From positions 1-45,149 of the forward strand of contig JAQWQJ010000119.1 of assembly GCA_029244725.1 (NCBI GenBank): DNA of 45,149 nucleotides. Reading direction: 5' to 3'. The DNA comes from Paracoccaceae bacterium (GTDB lineage Bacteria > Pseudomonadota > Alphaproteobacteria > Rhodobacterales > Rhodobacteraceae). Below the pieces are notes generated by a model that was not told where the DNA came from, made no database searches, and saw nothing but the letters and a program-made list of their open reading frames with translations. The position numbers and the translations under genes were made by a program. Position 1 is the first letter of the stretch; the number at the start of each line of letters is the position of its first letter. Below, one piece after another: positions 25,171 through 33,815 of this stretch.

Positions 25171-25845
25171 ATGAACGACGATTTCAACACGCTTTCTGGC
25201 ATTCTAAATAGCCGCTACAGTTGTCGGGCATATCTGAACGACAACGTCCCGGACTCTGACATTAAAGACGTGATAACTACTGCGTCCCGAGTGCCAACGT
25301 GGTGCAATGCGCAGCCATGGAGAGTTTTGGTCACGAAAGGGGACGCGACGAAGAACTTCAGCGACGTGCTCGTTAAAGCTGCCGAAGCCGGACCTATGCA
25401 ACCGGATTTCGACTGGCCGGTACAATATACCGGCGAATATCAGGATAGACGCCGGGTATGCGGCTATCAACTTTATGATGCGTTAGGCATTCAACGCGAA
25501 GACCGCGAGCGTCGAGCCGATCAAATGATGAAGAATTACCGATTTTTTGGCGCGCCCCATGTTGCCATCATCACAACAGAGGCCGACTTGGGCCCCTATG
25601 GTGCAATGGATTGCGGTGGATTCATTTCTGCGTTCACATTGGTTGCCCGATCAAAGGGCATAGCAAGCGTGGTTCAAGCCTCGGTCACAGGATTTGCGCC
25701 AGCGATCCGAGAGCACTTTGATATTCCAAAACACAGACTGATCCAAACAGCGATTTCTTTCGGCTATGAAGACCCCGGTGACGCGGCCAACAATTTCCGG
25801 ACCGAACGCGCAGAAATTGACGATGTCGTCGAGATTTTTTCTTAG
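25171..25845 (+). CDS. FMN-dependent nitroreductase-family oxidoreductase
   Basis: A 224-residue nitroreductase-fold protein. The N-terminal SRYSCRAY matches the FMN-binding SRRSxRxF-type motif; PTWCNAQPWR holds a second FMN contact. The C-terminal segment with SFGYEDPGDAANNFRTER is like the PnbA group. I chose ATG at 25171 after AGAGG; the earlier frame start lies only a few bases right of the operator. It stands alone, with an operator-like site shared with the hyuA-fbiC operon. Possible roles are reduction of a pathway intermediate, or the dehydro-F420-0 reduction performed by the C-terminal domain of FbiB in mycobacteria, which the CofE here lacks. Both are inference. Confidence 0.82.
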   Translation: MNDDFNTLSGILNSRYSCRAYLNDNVPDSDIKDVITTASRVPTWCNAQPWRVLVTKGDATKNFSDVLVKAAEAGPMQPDFDWPVQYTGEYQDRRRVCGYQLYDALGIQREDRERRADQMMKNYRFFGAPHVAIITTEADLGPYGAMDCGGFISAFTLVARSKGIASVVQASVTGFAPAIREHFDIPKHRLIQTAISFGYEDPGDAANNFRTERAEIDDVVEIFS

Positions 25846-26381
25846 TTTAGCGGGAGGAAGAAGGCTTGGCCCCAATCAATTCGTGCACGAGCTATTCTTT
25901 AAAAAGTTGCCGTCAAAGGCAGTGTAGTTGTTTCTAGCATAATTCCTTTTGCCCGATTTTTTCGCTGCTTCGGCGGGCATATACAGCGACGCGCACGACA
26001 TTGCGGTTCAAGACTGTGTTTTAGACGTCCGAATTCGGTCCACAGGAGACATTCGCGTCATTGCCGAGCGCTGCGGCGCAGCTTCACCAGAGCAGCCATT
26101 CCTGCAAAACGCAGCATTTTTGAAAGGTGAATGACCGCAATGCGGACAAAGCTGCCTTTCCAAGAAGTTACAAGCTGGTCTGCTGTGCGTCGCTTTGCGG
26201 ACCTTAAGATCAGACATTGCACCTTTTGTGATTGCTACCTCGATCCGGCAAAGCAATCTACGCTTTTGGGTTGGGCTTCAGTTAGAATTCGGCCCGAGTA
26301 TCCGAGGCGCCAATCAAGACGTTGTGCAAGGTATGGCTGGAGACGCGCAAAAGAGGGGCACCAAAAGTGCGCTTACGCGTG
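25846..26381. other. Non-coding relic region
   Basis: About 530 bases separate the nitroreductase from the truncated argE-like gene. Several short open frames cross it on both strands; none shows a family signature or ribosome binding site. One minus-strand frame around 26060-26200 encodes a cysteine/histidine-rich stretch (CPHCGHSPF) that could be a decayed fragment or chance. No terminator with a T-run was recognised. Confidence 0.4.
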
Positions 26382-27447
26382 TCACTCGCACAGCGCATCC
26401 ACAAGACGGCCCATGAAAGCTTCGCCCTGCCGGAACTGTTCGAGTGTTATGTACTCGTTTGGCTGATGCGCCTGCGCGATGTCACCCGGACCGCAGACCA
26501 CAGTTGAGTAGCCTACCCCTTGGAATAGCCCGCCCTCGGTCAAGTAACTGACAACGTTAGATGAGTTTTTGCCAGTCAGCCGGCGCACGAGGGCCTCAGC
26601 TGCACCATCTGTTTCCGGTGCAAGCCCAGCCACGCCGAAATCCTGAAACGCGTCGATAAACGTGTTGGGATGCACTGCGCGCATCCGATCTTGAAGACGG
26701 GCGATTTCAGCCTGAAAAAGTGCTTTCCATTCGTCGTGGTTTTCGTCTGGGAGGACGCGAAAATCAATCTCAAACCTACAGTCACGGGCGGTGATATTGT
26801 GAGCCGTTCCTCCATTGATGGTTCCTACATGGATTGTCGTGTAAGATGGAATGAATTCGGCGGCTGTCTCCGTAGGTGTGGCGGCAGCACTATGAGCGTT
26901 CATCACATTGGCCCAATGGACCAGATCAGCCGCGATCATAACTGCGCTAACCCCTTCGTGCATGAGTGACGAATGAACCTCATGACCGCGCACGTGCACC
27001 TGGTAGCCAAACCCGCCCTTGTGTCCCGTAACGACCTTCAACATCGACGGCTCTCCGACGATAACGGTTGCAGCGCGTGTCATCCCATGCGCGCACATAT
27101 GGTCGATCATTGGCGGCGCGCCGGTCATTCCGGTCTCTTCGTCATAGCTAAGCGCGATTTGCAGGGGCCGCTTGAGATCACGCTTGCTTGCCTGCACGAA
27201 GGCCGCGAGCGCGAGCGCGTCGAAGCCCTTCATATCGCAGGTTCCGCGCCCAAAAAGCCGTCCATTCGCTTCGCGCACGACGAACGGATCACTGTGCCAG
27301 TCTTGCCCTACGACGGGCACGACATCCGTATGACCCGACAGAACAACACCGCCTGCACAATCGGGGCCCACACTGGCATAAAGCGCGGCCTTTCTGCCGT
27401 CTTCACTGGGGACGCGAGTTGGGGCAATGCCGTGGTTTCGTAAATAC
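26382..27447 (-). pseudogene. ArgE-like M20 deacetylase, 5' end missing
   Basis: About 355 residues of an acetylornithine deacetylase/succinyl-diaminopimelate desuccinylase-type M20 peptidase remain. Metal ligands are visible in VVLSGHTDVVPV, GTCDMKGFDA, SYDEETGMTG and, near the C-terminus, GPGDIAQAHQPNEYI. The dimerisation domain lies between. Homology starts at NAYLRNHGIAPTRVPSEDG; the first 30 or so residues normally preceding this are replaced by sequence antisense to the serine recombinase fragment. The frame stays open to a GTG at 27515, but those residues are junction sequence. The gene lost its promoter and N-terminus, and with them probably its function, although the active site is intact. 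Intact relatives remove acyl or carbamoyl groups from amino acids. Confidence 0.75.
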
Positions 27448-27448
27448 G

Positions 27449-28534
27449 CGTTCAGTCCGCAAACTTCAGGCTGAACTGAAGCGGGCAGGGCGGGTGACCC
27501 CGGTTCGCACCACACAAAAGGGAAAGACGTCTGGGGGATGCGCGTTCTCCCGCGGCAAACTTTATCACATGCTGTCCAATCCGATCTACGTTGGACGCAT
27601 TCGACACCGCGACAAGTCCTATGTCGGCCAGCACGAAGCTATCATCGACCAAATTATTTGGGACAGGGTCCAGGCAATGCTCGCTGACAACCGAAACAGC
27701 CAAGCAAGCAGAAGCAATGCTCGGGATCCAAGTCCCCTTGCTGGCAAACTTTATGATCCAGATGGAAATAGAATGCGCCCTGTGCACACCACCAAAGCAG
27801 GTCAACGCTATCGCTATTACGTCAGCCCAGAGCTGATCGAAGGCACCGTCGAGACTGGTTCCAAAGGGTGGAGGATAGCGGCCGAAGAGCTTGAGGGCGT
27901 TATGGCGAAGACCATCCTGAAGCATTTTCTGAAAGCTGACACGCGCCAGTCGATGGTTTCCAAGATCAATGATCAACACAAAATCGATCAGCGACTGAAG
28001 GCCTTTGATGAACTTGCCGAGACTCTGCAGTCCGCAGGATCGCGGGACTGCAAGATGTTGTTGAAGAAGGTTGTGCAACGCATCGATTTTACTGAAGAAA
28101 ACCTCACAGCGCAAATTGACTTCTGGAGGGCATTCGATGGTGCTGAGAACCGGAGCTATATCGAGATCCCAACGCTTGAGATCAAGATCCCAATCAAACT
28201 GACTCGTCGTGGCGGCGAACTCAAACTGATCCTAAAAGGCGCCGCCGGGGACGCCGCCAACCTTGATCCCAATCTCATCAAGACCTTGCTTGACGCGCGT
28301 CGTCGCCTACGATCCTACACGGGCGATGCTGCAACGACCATCTCCCAGATCGCGAGGAGCGATCACACAGATACGGCAGATGTCTCGCGGTCCCTACAAC
28401 TTGCGTTCCTGGAACCGGGCTTGATCGGCGCCATTCTTGACGGTCGCCAGACACCAGAACTGACTGCGACAAGACTGAAACGCCTGGAAAAATTACCACT
28501 TCTTTGGGAAGATCAGCGCGCGCTTCTTGGTTGA
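27449..28534 (+). pseudogene. Large serine recombinase, C-terminal fragment
   Basis: About 360 residues of a large serine recombinase remain. They begin inside the Recombinase domain (SVRKLQAELKRAG, then FSRGKLYHMLSNPIYVGRIRHRDKSYVGQHEAIID and IWDRVQAML) and continue through the C-terminal part (YRYYVSPELIEG, then RIAAEELEGVMAK). The N-terminal resolvase domain with the catalytic serine is absent, so this piece cannot recombine DNA. The open frame extends back to 27188, but that part is antisense to the argE-like gene and I reject it. The fragment lies about 160 bases from the 63-bp repeat at a tRNA 3' end and is probably a leftover of the element that shaped this region. Confidence 0.8.
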
Positions 28535-28694
28535 AACCTGACTTCTCCACTCACTACAAATCCAAATGATGCACAAAACATTTAGTTTGGACACTCACTG
28601 AGACGTTTGTAGGCCGCCGACGTATTCCGCCCGGATCAGCGCGTCTCAAAGCCAAACTATTGGTCTGGATGTCTAAACCACGCCTCTAACCTTC

Positions 28695-28757
28695 GGAAAA
28701 CACGCGATAATAATGAGGGCGGGAAATGGCGACTGACAGCCGAAGACTGTCTGGTAG
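28695..28757 (+). repeat. 63-bp direct repeat, copy 2, at the tRNA 3' end
   Basis: This is the partner of 1856-1918 (52 of 63 identical, no gaps, same orientation). Its right-hand six bases are the 3' end of the minus-strand tRNA gene. Immediately downstream of the tRNA on its own strand is GACAGTC-TTC-GGCTGTC, a stable hairpin that may help end or process the transcript. The layout (tRNA 3' end, repeat, accessory DNA, repeat) is that of attachment sites left by integration. Confidence 0.6.
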
Positions 28758-28828
28758 GCCCGGCAGGACTCGAACCTGCGACCAAAGCGTTATGAGCGCT
28801 CTGCTCTAACCAACTGAGCTACAGGCCC
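28752..28828 (-). tRNA. tRNA with CAU anticodon, probably tRNA-Ile2 (lysidine type)
   Basis: On the minus strand a 77-base cloverleaf folds fully. The acceptor stem is GGGCCTG with CGGGCCT. The D arm starts GCTCAGTTGG. The anticodon stem GAGCG/CGCTT surrounds loop CTCATAA (anticodon CAT). The T arm is GCAGG-TTCGAGT-CCTGC, and ACCA is encoded at the end. The anticodon stem lacks the three G-C pairs of initiator tRNA, so it is elongator Met or Ile2. C4-G69 and C5-G68, which help the lysidine enzyme TilS recognise Ile2 in E. coli, are present, so I favour Ile2. The first pair is G-U. Confidence 0.88.
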
Positions 28829-28933
28829 GCCATGTGAACGTATTTAGCACCAAGCCGAGCAGCGTCAAGGCTTTCAGATTGCCCTTTTTGCTCTTATGGG
28901 CTAATCGCACGGCGACATGAATAGGAGTGTGCC

Positions 28934-29980
28934 ATGACCTCGCAGAAAAACGGACTCACATACGCGGACGCGGGTGTTGATATTGATGCGGGGAATGATC
29001 TGATTGAGCGGATCAAGCCGGCAGCGAAAAAAACCAAACGCTCGGGTGTTATGGCCGGACTGGGTGGATTTGGGGCATTGTTTGATCTCAAGGATGCAGG
29101 TTACACCGATCCTATTCTGGTTGCCGCTACGGATGGCGTTGGCACAAAACTGCGAATAGCGATTGATACTGGCAACGTCGACACGATCGGTATTGATCTG
29201 GTGGCGATGTGCGTTAACGACCTAGTTTGTCAGGGCGCTGAACCACTTTTGTTTCTCGATTATTTTGCGACCGGCAAGCTTGAAACCGATATTGCGGTGC
29301 GCATCATCGAAGGTATCGCTAAGGGATGTGAGCTTTCTGGCTGTGCGTTGATTGGTGGCGAAACTGCCGAAATGCCCGGTATGTATGAGGCCGGCGATTT
29401 CGATCTAGCTGGATTTTCTGTTGGAGCGATGGAACGCGGCAATGATTTGCCAGCTGGTGTTGTTGAGGGCGATGTTTTGCTTGGCCTCGCGTCGGACGGT
29501 GTTCACTCAAACGGTTATTCGCTTGTGCGTGCGGTGGTGGCCCAATCTGGGCTGGCGTGGGATGCAGATTGCCCATGGGGTGAAGGCACGTTGGGGGCTG
29601 CGTTGCTTGCGCCCACTCGTCTTTATGTGACGCAAACACTTGCTGCGATTAGGGCAGGGGGTGTTCATGCATTGGCTCATATCACTGGCGGCGGATTGAC
29701 GGAAAACCTACCTCGGGTGCTGCCAGAGGGTTTGGGCGCGGATATCGATCTAAATTCATGGCAACTGCCAGCTGTCTTCCAATGGTTGGCCGCGCAGGGT
29801 GGCATGGTTGAAGGCGAAATGCTCAAGACGTTTAACGCGGGTATCGGCATGGTGTTGTCGGTCGAGGCTGAGCGGGCCGACGAGATTGCTAAGCTTCTGG
29901 AAGAAACGGGCGAAACTGTAGTTCGACTGGGCACTGTTACCAAAGGTGAAGGTGTTCGCTATAGCGGAGTCCTTCAGTGA
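28934..29980 (+). CDS. purM: Phosphoribosylformylglycinamidine cyclo-ligase
   Basis: A 348-residue PurM, the AIR synthetase of purine biosynthesis, which closes the imidazole ring using ATP. Landmarks are [14 protein letters not shown] at the N-terminus, the glycine-rich [20 protein letters not shown], and [11 protein letters not shown]. Length is normal. The ATG follows AGGAGTG (28922-28928). It starts a two-gene unit with purN, whose GTG overlaps the purM stop. The tRNA gene runs the other way about 105 bases upstream, so the promoter lies in that gap. Confidence 0.96.
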   Translation: MTSQKNGLTYADAGVDIDAGNDLIERIKPAAKKTKRSGVMAGLGGFGALFDLKDAGYTDPILVAATDGVGTKLRIAIDTGNVDTIGIDLVAMCVNDLVCQGAEPLLFLDYFATGKLETDIAVRIIEGIAKGCELSGCALIGGETAEMPGMYEAGDFDLAGFSVGAMERGNDLPAGVVEGDVLLGLASDGVHSNGYSLVRAVVAQSGLAWDADCPWGEGTLGAALLAPTRLYVTQTLAAIRAGGVHALAHITGGGLTENLPRVLPEGLGADIDLNSWQLPAVFQWLAAQGGMVEGEMLKTFNAGIGMVLSVEAERADEIAKLLEETGETVVRLGTVTKGEGVRYSGVLQ

Positions 29981-30561
29981 CCTTAAGGGTCGCTATATTT
30001 ATATCTGGTGGGGGATCAAACATGGTGTCCCTACTGGACAGTATGACAAGCGATCATCCAGCCAGACCTTGTTTGGTGTTGTCCAACAATTCTGACGCCG
30101 GGGGGCTATCAAAAGCTGCAGCTCGCGGCGTTGCCACGACGGTTGTTGATCACCGACCTTTTGGCGCTGATCGTGCGGCATTTGAAATGGCTTTAAACGA
30201 AACGCTTGAACAATATCAGCCGGATATTGTTTGTTTAGCTGGGTTTATGCGCGTTCTGACCGAGGAATTTATTTCGAAGTGGCAGGGGCGTATGATCAAC
30301 ATTCATCCGTCACTTTTGCCAAAATATCGCGGTCTAAAAACCCATGCACGTGCGATTGAAACCGGTGACAAGATCGCAGGATGTTCAGTACATGAAGTCA
30401 CGGTAGAGTTGGATGAAGGGCCTATGCTGGGTCAACACACTGTTCCGATCTTAAATGACGACACGCCGGAAACACTTGCAGCGCGTGTGTTGATTGAAGA
30501 GCATATTCTCTATCCCGCGATGCTTCGTAAATTCGCTGACAGATTGGCCAGCGGCACCTAA
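29977..30561 (+). CDS. purN: Phosphoribosylglycinamide formyltransferase
   Basis: A 194-residue GAR transformylase, adding the formyl group from 10-formyl-tetrahydrofolate in purine synthesis. The phosphate loop GGGSNM and catalytic residues N108, H110 (in [14 protein letters not shown]) and D146 (VELDEGP) match the family pattern. The start codon is GTG, overlapping the purM TGA, which indicates translational coupling. Length is typical. Confidence 0.95.
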   Translation: MTLRVAIFISGGGSNMVSLLDSMTSDHPARPCLVLSNNSDAGGLSKAAARGVATTVVDHRPFGADRAAFEMALNETLEQYQPDIVCLAGFMRVLTEEFISKWQGRMINIHPSLLPKYRGLKTHARAIETGDKIAGCSVHEVTVELDEGPMLGQHTVPILNDDTPETLAARVLIEEHILYPAMLRKFADRLASGT

Positions 30562-30640
30562 AAATGCCTCGATTTGCCAACTTCTCAAAGAGACTATATA
30601 GGCGACACAATTGTCTAACGATCTTTGGAACGTGGTCTAA

Positions 30641-31798
30641 ATGAAAATCCTAAAAACCACTGAAGAACTCGCTGAGTTTTGCACTTATGCCAGCGATTTT
30701 GAGTATGTCACCGTCGACACGGAATTCCTGCGCGAACGTACCTATTATTCGATCCTGTGCTTGGTACAGCTGGCTGTTGCAGGCGATGGAGAGAACGACG
30801 CAGTTCTACTTGATCCATTGGCAAAGGGGCTGTCATTGGCACCTTTGTATGAGCTATTTGAAAACCAAGCCGTCGTAAAAGTGTTTCACGCAGCACGTCA
30901 GGATCTTGAGATATTCCAGATTGACGCTGGCGTACTGCCAAAGCCATTATTTGATACTCAAGTTGCAGCGATGGTTTGCGGATTTGGCGAGCAGGTTGGG
31001 TATGAAACCCTCGTTCGAAAAATCGCCAAGGAACAGATCGACAAAAGCTCTCGGTTTACGGATTGGTCGCGACGCCCGCTGACAGAGGCCCAACAAGCCT
31101 ACGCATTGGCCGACGTCACACACTTGCGCACCGTCTACGAATTCTTGAGTGATCAGCTTCGCAAAACTGGCCGCGAAAAATGGCTGCGCGAAGAGCTGCA
31201 GATATTGGGCGATCCAGAAACCTATATCGTACGTCCCGAAAATGCATGGAAACGCGTGAAGACCCGCACAAACTCGGGCAAATTTTTGGCGGTTGTCCGT
31301 GAGTTGGCAAAATTCCGTGAAAGCCACGCACAAACAAACAACGTTCCGCGTAATCGCGTGTTCAAAGATGACGCACTCGTTGAATTGGCGTCGACCAAAC
31401 CAAAGTCTGAACAGGACTTAGGTCGTTCTCGCTTGTTATTGCGTGAAGCACGAAAAGGTGTGATCGCCGAAGGCATTCTGAATGCGATTAAAATCGGATT
31501 GGAATGCCCGCCCGAAGACGCCCCGAAGCCTGATGTGTCTCGCGATAAGCTGCAAGTGAACCCAGCTTTGGCAGATTTGTTACGGGTCCTGCTTAAGGCA
31601 AAAACTGAACAAACAGGTGTTGCACAAAAGCTCGTCGCGTCGTCAGCCAATCTGGATAGTATCGCGTCTGGCCAGCGCGACGTTAAGGCCCTTAAGGGGT
31701 GGCGAAACGAAGTATTCGGTCAGGACGCCATGCGCCTTTGCCGCGGTGAAATTGCGCTTTCGGCGCAGGGAAACAACGTTAAGATCGTTGAAGTCTAA
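30641..31798 (+). CDS. rnd: Ribonuclease D
   Basis: A 385-residue 3'-5' exoribonuclease of the DEDD family acting in tRNA 3' maturation. The N-terminal VTVDTEFLRERTYY carries D26 and E28; HAARQDLEIF carries the second acidic motif; YALADVTHL carries the third (DEDDy tyrosine form). The C-terminal half includes the HRDC region, around RNRVFKDDALVELA and PSEDAPK-like spacers. It stands alone between purN and sufE, 79 bases downstream of purN. Confidence 0.93.
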   Translation: MKILKTTEELAEFCTYASDFEYVTVDTEFLRERTYYSILCLVQLAVAGDGENDAVLLDPLAKGLSLAPLYELFENQAVVKVFHAARQDLEIFQIDAGVLPKPLFDTQVAAMVCGFGEQVGYETLVRKIAKEQIDKSSRFTDWSRRPLTEAQQAYALADVTHLRTVYEFLSDQLRKTGREKWLREELQILGDPETYIVRPENAWKRVKTRTNSGKFLAVVRELAKFRESHAQTNNVPRNRVFKDDALVELASTKPKSEQDLGRSRLLLREARKGVIAEGILNAIKIGLECPPEDAPKPDVSRDKLQVNPALADLLRVLLKAKTEQTGVAQKLVASSANLDSIASGQRDVKALKGWRNEVFGQDAMRLCRGEIALSAQGNNVKIVEV

Positions 31799-31818
31799 AC
31801 CGGATTTGAGAGAACAAA

Positions 31819-32226
31819 ATGTCCGAAGCATTTGAAGCCATTGTTGAAGATTTCGAGTTTCTTGATGATTGGGAAGACCGTTATCGTCACGTAATTGATT
31901 TGGGCAAGGCGATGCCTCCGCTGGAAGACGCATTGAAAGTGCCTTCGACCAAAGTGCACGGTTGTTCAAGCCAAGTCTGGCTCCATCCAGAAATTGACGG
32001 TCAGGTGTTTAAGTTTCGAGGCGACAGCGACGCAATGATTGTACGCGGATTGATTGCGGTGCTTGCGGCGCTCTACAACGAGCTTAGCATCAAAGAAGCG
32101 GCTGCGGTCGATGCGTTTTCTGAACTTGGGCGTCTCGGGCTGAACGAGCACTTGTCGTCGCAGCGCTCCAATGGGCTAAGGTCCATGGTTGAACGCCTGA
32201 ACCTAGTAGCAAATGCTGCTCTTTAA
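31819..32226 (+). CDS. sufE: SufE sulfur acceptor protein
   Basis: A 135-residue SufE-family protein that accepts persulfide sulfur from the SufS desulfurase for iron-sulfur cluster assembly. The active cysteine is C49 in KVHGCSSQVW, the exact family context. It lies 20 bases after rnd, so probably cotranscribed. Its stop codon overlaps that of the convergent DUF1638 gene within TTAA, leaving no terminator between them. Confidence 0.92.
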   Translation: MSEAFEAIVEDFEFLDDWEDRYRHVIDLGKAMPPLEDALKVPSTKVHGCSSQVWLHPEIDGQVFKFRGDSDAMIVRGLIAVLAALYNELSIKEAAAVDAFSELGRLGLNEHLSSQRSNGLRSMVERLNLVANAAL

Positions 32227-32867
32227 AGTTTCAGTCTAGATAATTCGGTGCTTAGATCGCCGTATCCGGTATGGCGATGCTCAAACTCTAGTCCTAACCG
32301 ATCTGCATACGATTTAGCCTGCTCTAGCAATACCGGCTGATCTGTTTGGGATTGATACACCAGCTTTTCATAGTGACTGAAGTACATTTCCAGCAATTCG
32401 GGGTGCCGGTCCAACCCGAGTGGCTTCCAAATAAACGCATCAAACTGACGGGCCAAAAAGTCTGTAAGAAAGAACGATGTGATTTCGTCGCGCGCTGCAA
32501 AAGCATCGTTTCCTTCAAAGAACGAATAGCAATGCGGACCCTCCAACATCTCAACACCCATTTCGTCACAAGCTGCTTTCAAAAGTCCTCCGGTGCCGCA
32601 ATCCGCGTACACGATGAAAATTTGCTCATAACTTCCACGCCATTTCTCAACGGCTTCTCGGATCGCTGGCGTAATTTTGTCAGGTGAGTTGTGATAAATC
32701 GCGGGCAAACAGGTTAGATCGATATGCGTCCAGCTGTTCATGTCACGGAGGGCGATGATTTCACGCGCAAGGGCACCGCAAGCGACCAAAAGGATTTTGC
32801 CCTTACCCTCGGGCGATAAGCCCTCGTCGGTAAGTGACCTGTCGTTTGGAAGTGTTGATGGTGCCAT
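32223..32867 (-). CDS. DUF1638 protein of the corrinoid methyltransferase neighbourhood
   Basis: A 214-residue protein of the DUF1638 family. Recognised stretches are KILLVACGALAREI near residue 24, LPAIYHNSPDKI, VYADCGTGGLL and GPHCYSFFEGNDAF, with conserved cysteines that could bind metal. The function is not established; family members often sit beside corrinoid proteins and methylamine or betaine methyltransferases, as here. I chose MAPSTLP at 32867; the longer frame would run through the terminator of the upstream gene. A terminator lies just upstream, so it may have its own promoter or depend on readthrough. Confidence 0.75.
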   Translation of the reverse strand: MAPSTLPNDRSLTDEGLSPEGKGKILLVACGALAREIIALRDMNSWTHIDLTCLPAIYHNSPDKITPAIREAVEKWRGSYEQIFIVYADCGTGGLLKAACDEMGVEMLEGPHCYSFFEGNDAFAARDEITSFFLTDFLARQFDAFIWKPLGLDRHPELLEMYFSHYEKLVYQSQTDQPVLLEQAKSYADRLGLEFEHRHTGYGDLSTELSRLKL

Positions 32868-32878
32868 CGTCCAACCCC

Positions 32879-32916
32879 TAAAACAAAAGGGCCGCGTATC
32901 TTTCGATCGCGGCCCC
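32879..32916 (-). terminator. Rho-independent terminator of the corrinoid protein gene
   Basis: On the minus strand GGGCCGCG (complement of 32908-32915), an 11-base loop, and CGCGGCCC (complement of 32889-32896) make an 8-bp GC stem followed by TTTTGTTTT. It lies 22 bases after the stop of the corrinoid gene at 32939. Confidence 0.85.
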
Positions 32917-32938
32917 AAATTACTGATGTGTAGCCTGA

Positions 32939-33640
32939 TTAGGCAGACATCTGATTGTGCTTGCGACCACAAAACTCTTTTGCGGTTTCAACAGCCACCG
33001 CAGCGTCGCGGCAATATGCGTCAGCGCCAATAGCCTTGCCAAACTCTTCGTTCAGCGGTGCGCCACCGACCAGTACAACATAATCGTCGCGCTTGCCTTG
33101 CTCGATGAGCGTATCAATAACGACCTTCATGTAAGGCATTGTCGTTGTCAGCAGGGCAGACATTCCAAGGATGTCTGGCTGATGCTCTTCAAGCGCCTCA
33201 AGATAGTTTTCGACGGGGTTGTTGATGCCAAGATCGACTACTTCAAAGCCTGCGCCTTCCATCATCATCGAAACAAGGTTTTTCCCAATATCGTGGATGT
33301 CGCCTTTGACGGTGCCTATAACCATCGAACCTACACGAGGAGCGCCAGTTTCAGCCAGAAGTGGCTTCAAGATAAACATTCCACCCTTCATTGCGTTTGC
33401 CGCCAAGAGTACTTCGGGAACGAACAGAATACCGTCACGGAAGTCGGCGCCAACGATGGTCATGCCACCAACCAGCGCTTTGGTCAGGATGTCATAAGGC
33501 TGCCATTCACGCTCAAGTAGGATGTTTACGGACTCTTCAATCTCTTCTTTGAGACCATCGTAGAGGTCATCAAACATCTGTTGAACAAGTTCTTCGTCGT
33601 CCAGTTCCGACAGGATGATATCGTCTTCTTGGTCAGACAT
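32939..33640 (-). CDS. Corrinoid (B12-binding) methyltransferase protein, MtbC/MetH-like
   Basis: A 233-residue two-domain corrinoid protein. Residues about 15-95 are the helical cap (Met synthase B12-binding domain 1). The Rossmann-like domain follows, with the cobalt-ligand motif D114-I-H116-DI-G119 in GTVKGDIHDIGKN, then the GMSALLTTTMPYMK and VVLVGGAPLNEEF segments of the SxL and GG motifs. It shuttles methyl groups from a methylated amine or betaine to an acceptor. A homocysteine methyltransferase gene lies upstream on the same strand after 175 bases, suggesting methyl flow into methionine. The N-terminal SDQEDDIILSELDDEEL stretch is very acidic. Confidence 0.88.
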   Translation of the reverse strand: MSDQEDDIILSELDDEELVQQMFDDLYDGLKEEIEESVNILLEREWQPYDILTKALVGGMTIVGADFRDGILFVPEVLLAANAMKGGMFILKPLLAETGAPRVGSMVIGTVKGDIHDIGKNLVSMMMEGAGFEVVDLGINNPVENYLEALEEHQPDILGMSALLTTTMPYMKVVIDTLIEQGKRDDYVVLVGGAPLNEEFGKAIGADAYCRDAAVAVETAKEFCGRKHNQMSA

Positions 33641-33815
33641 GATTGTTATTCCTTTACTGCGGACAAGCTAAGTCCTTTAGTCATCTGAACCGAGAATTCA
33701 TATTTTTTGCGTTCTCAGACTGTGCGAATAGCGACATTGGTCGTTTCGCTTCCGACTTTTCTTTCGAATTATTATGAAATGGCTGGCACTTAGTCTTATT
33801 TCGCGTTGGAACGGG

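Noticed and set aside
26131-26466. Possible small protein after the nitroreductase
   Set aside because: Arginine-rich composition and overlap with the conserved 3' end of the argE-like gene suggest chance coding.
27188-27448. N-terminal extension of the serine recombinase frame
   Set aside because: It is antisense to well-conserved M20 peptidase codons and shows no resolvase motifs.
27448-27515. N-terminal extension of the M20 peptidase to a GTG at 27515
   Set aside because: Those residues are antisense to the recombinase fragment and do not resemble the family N-terminus.
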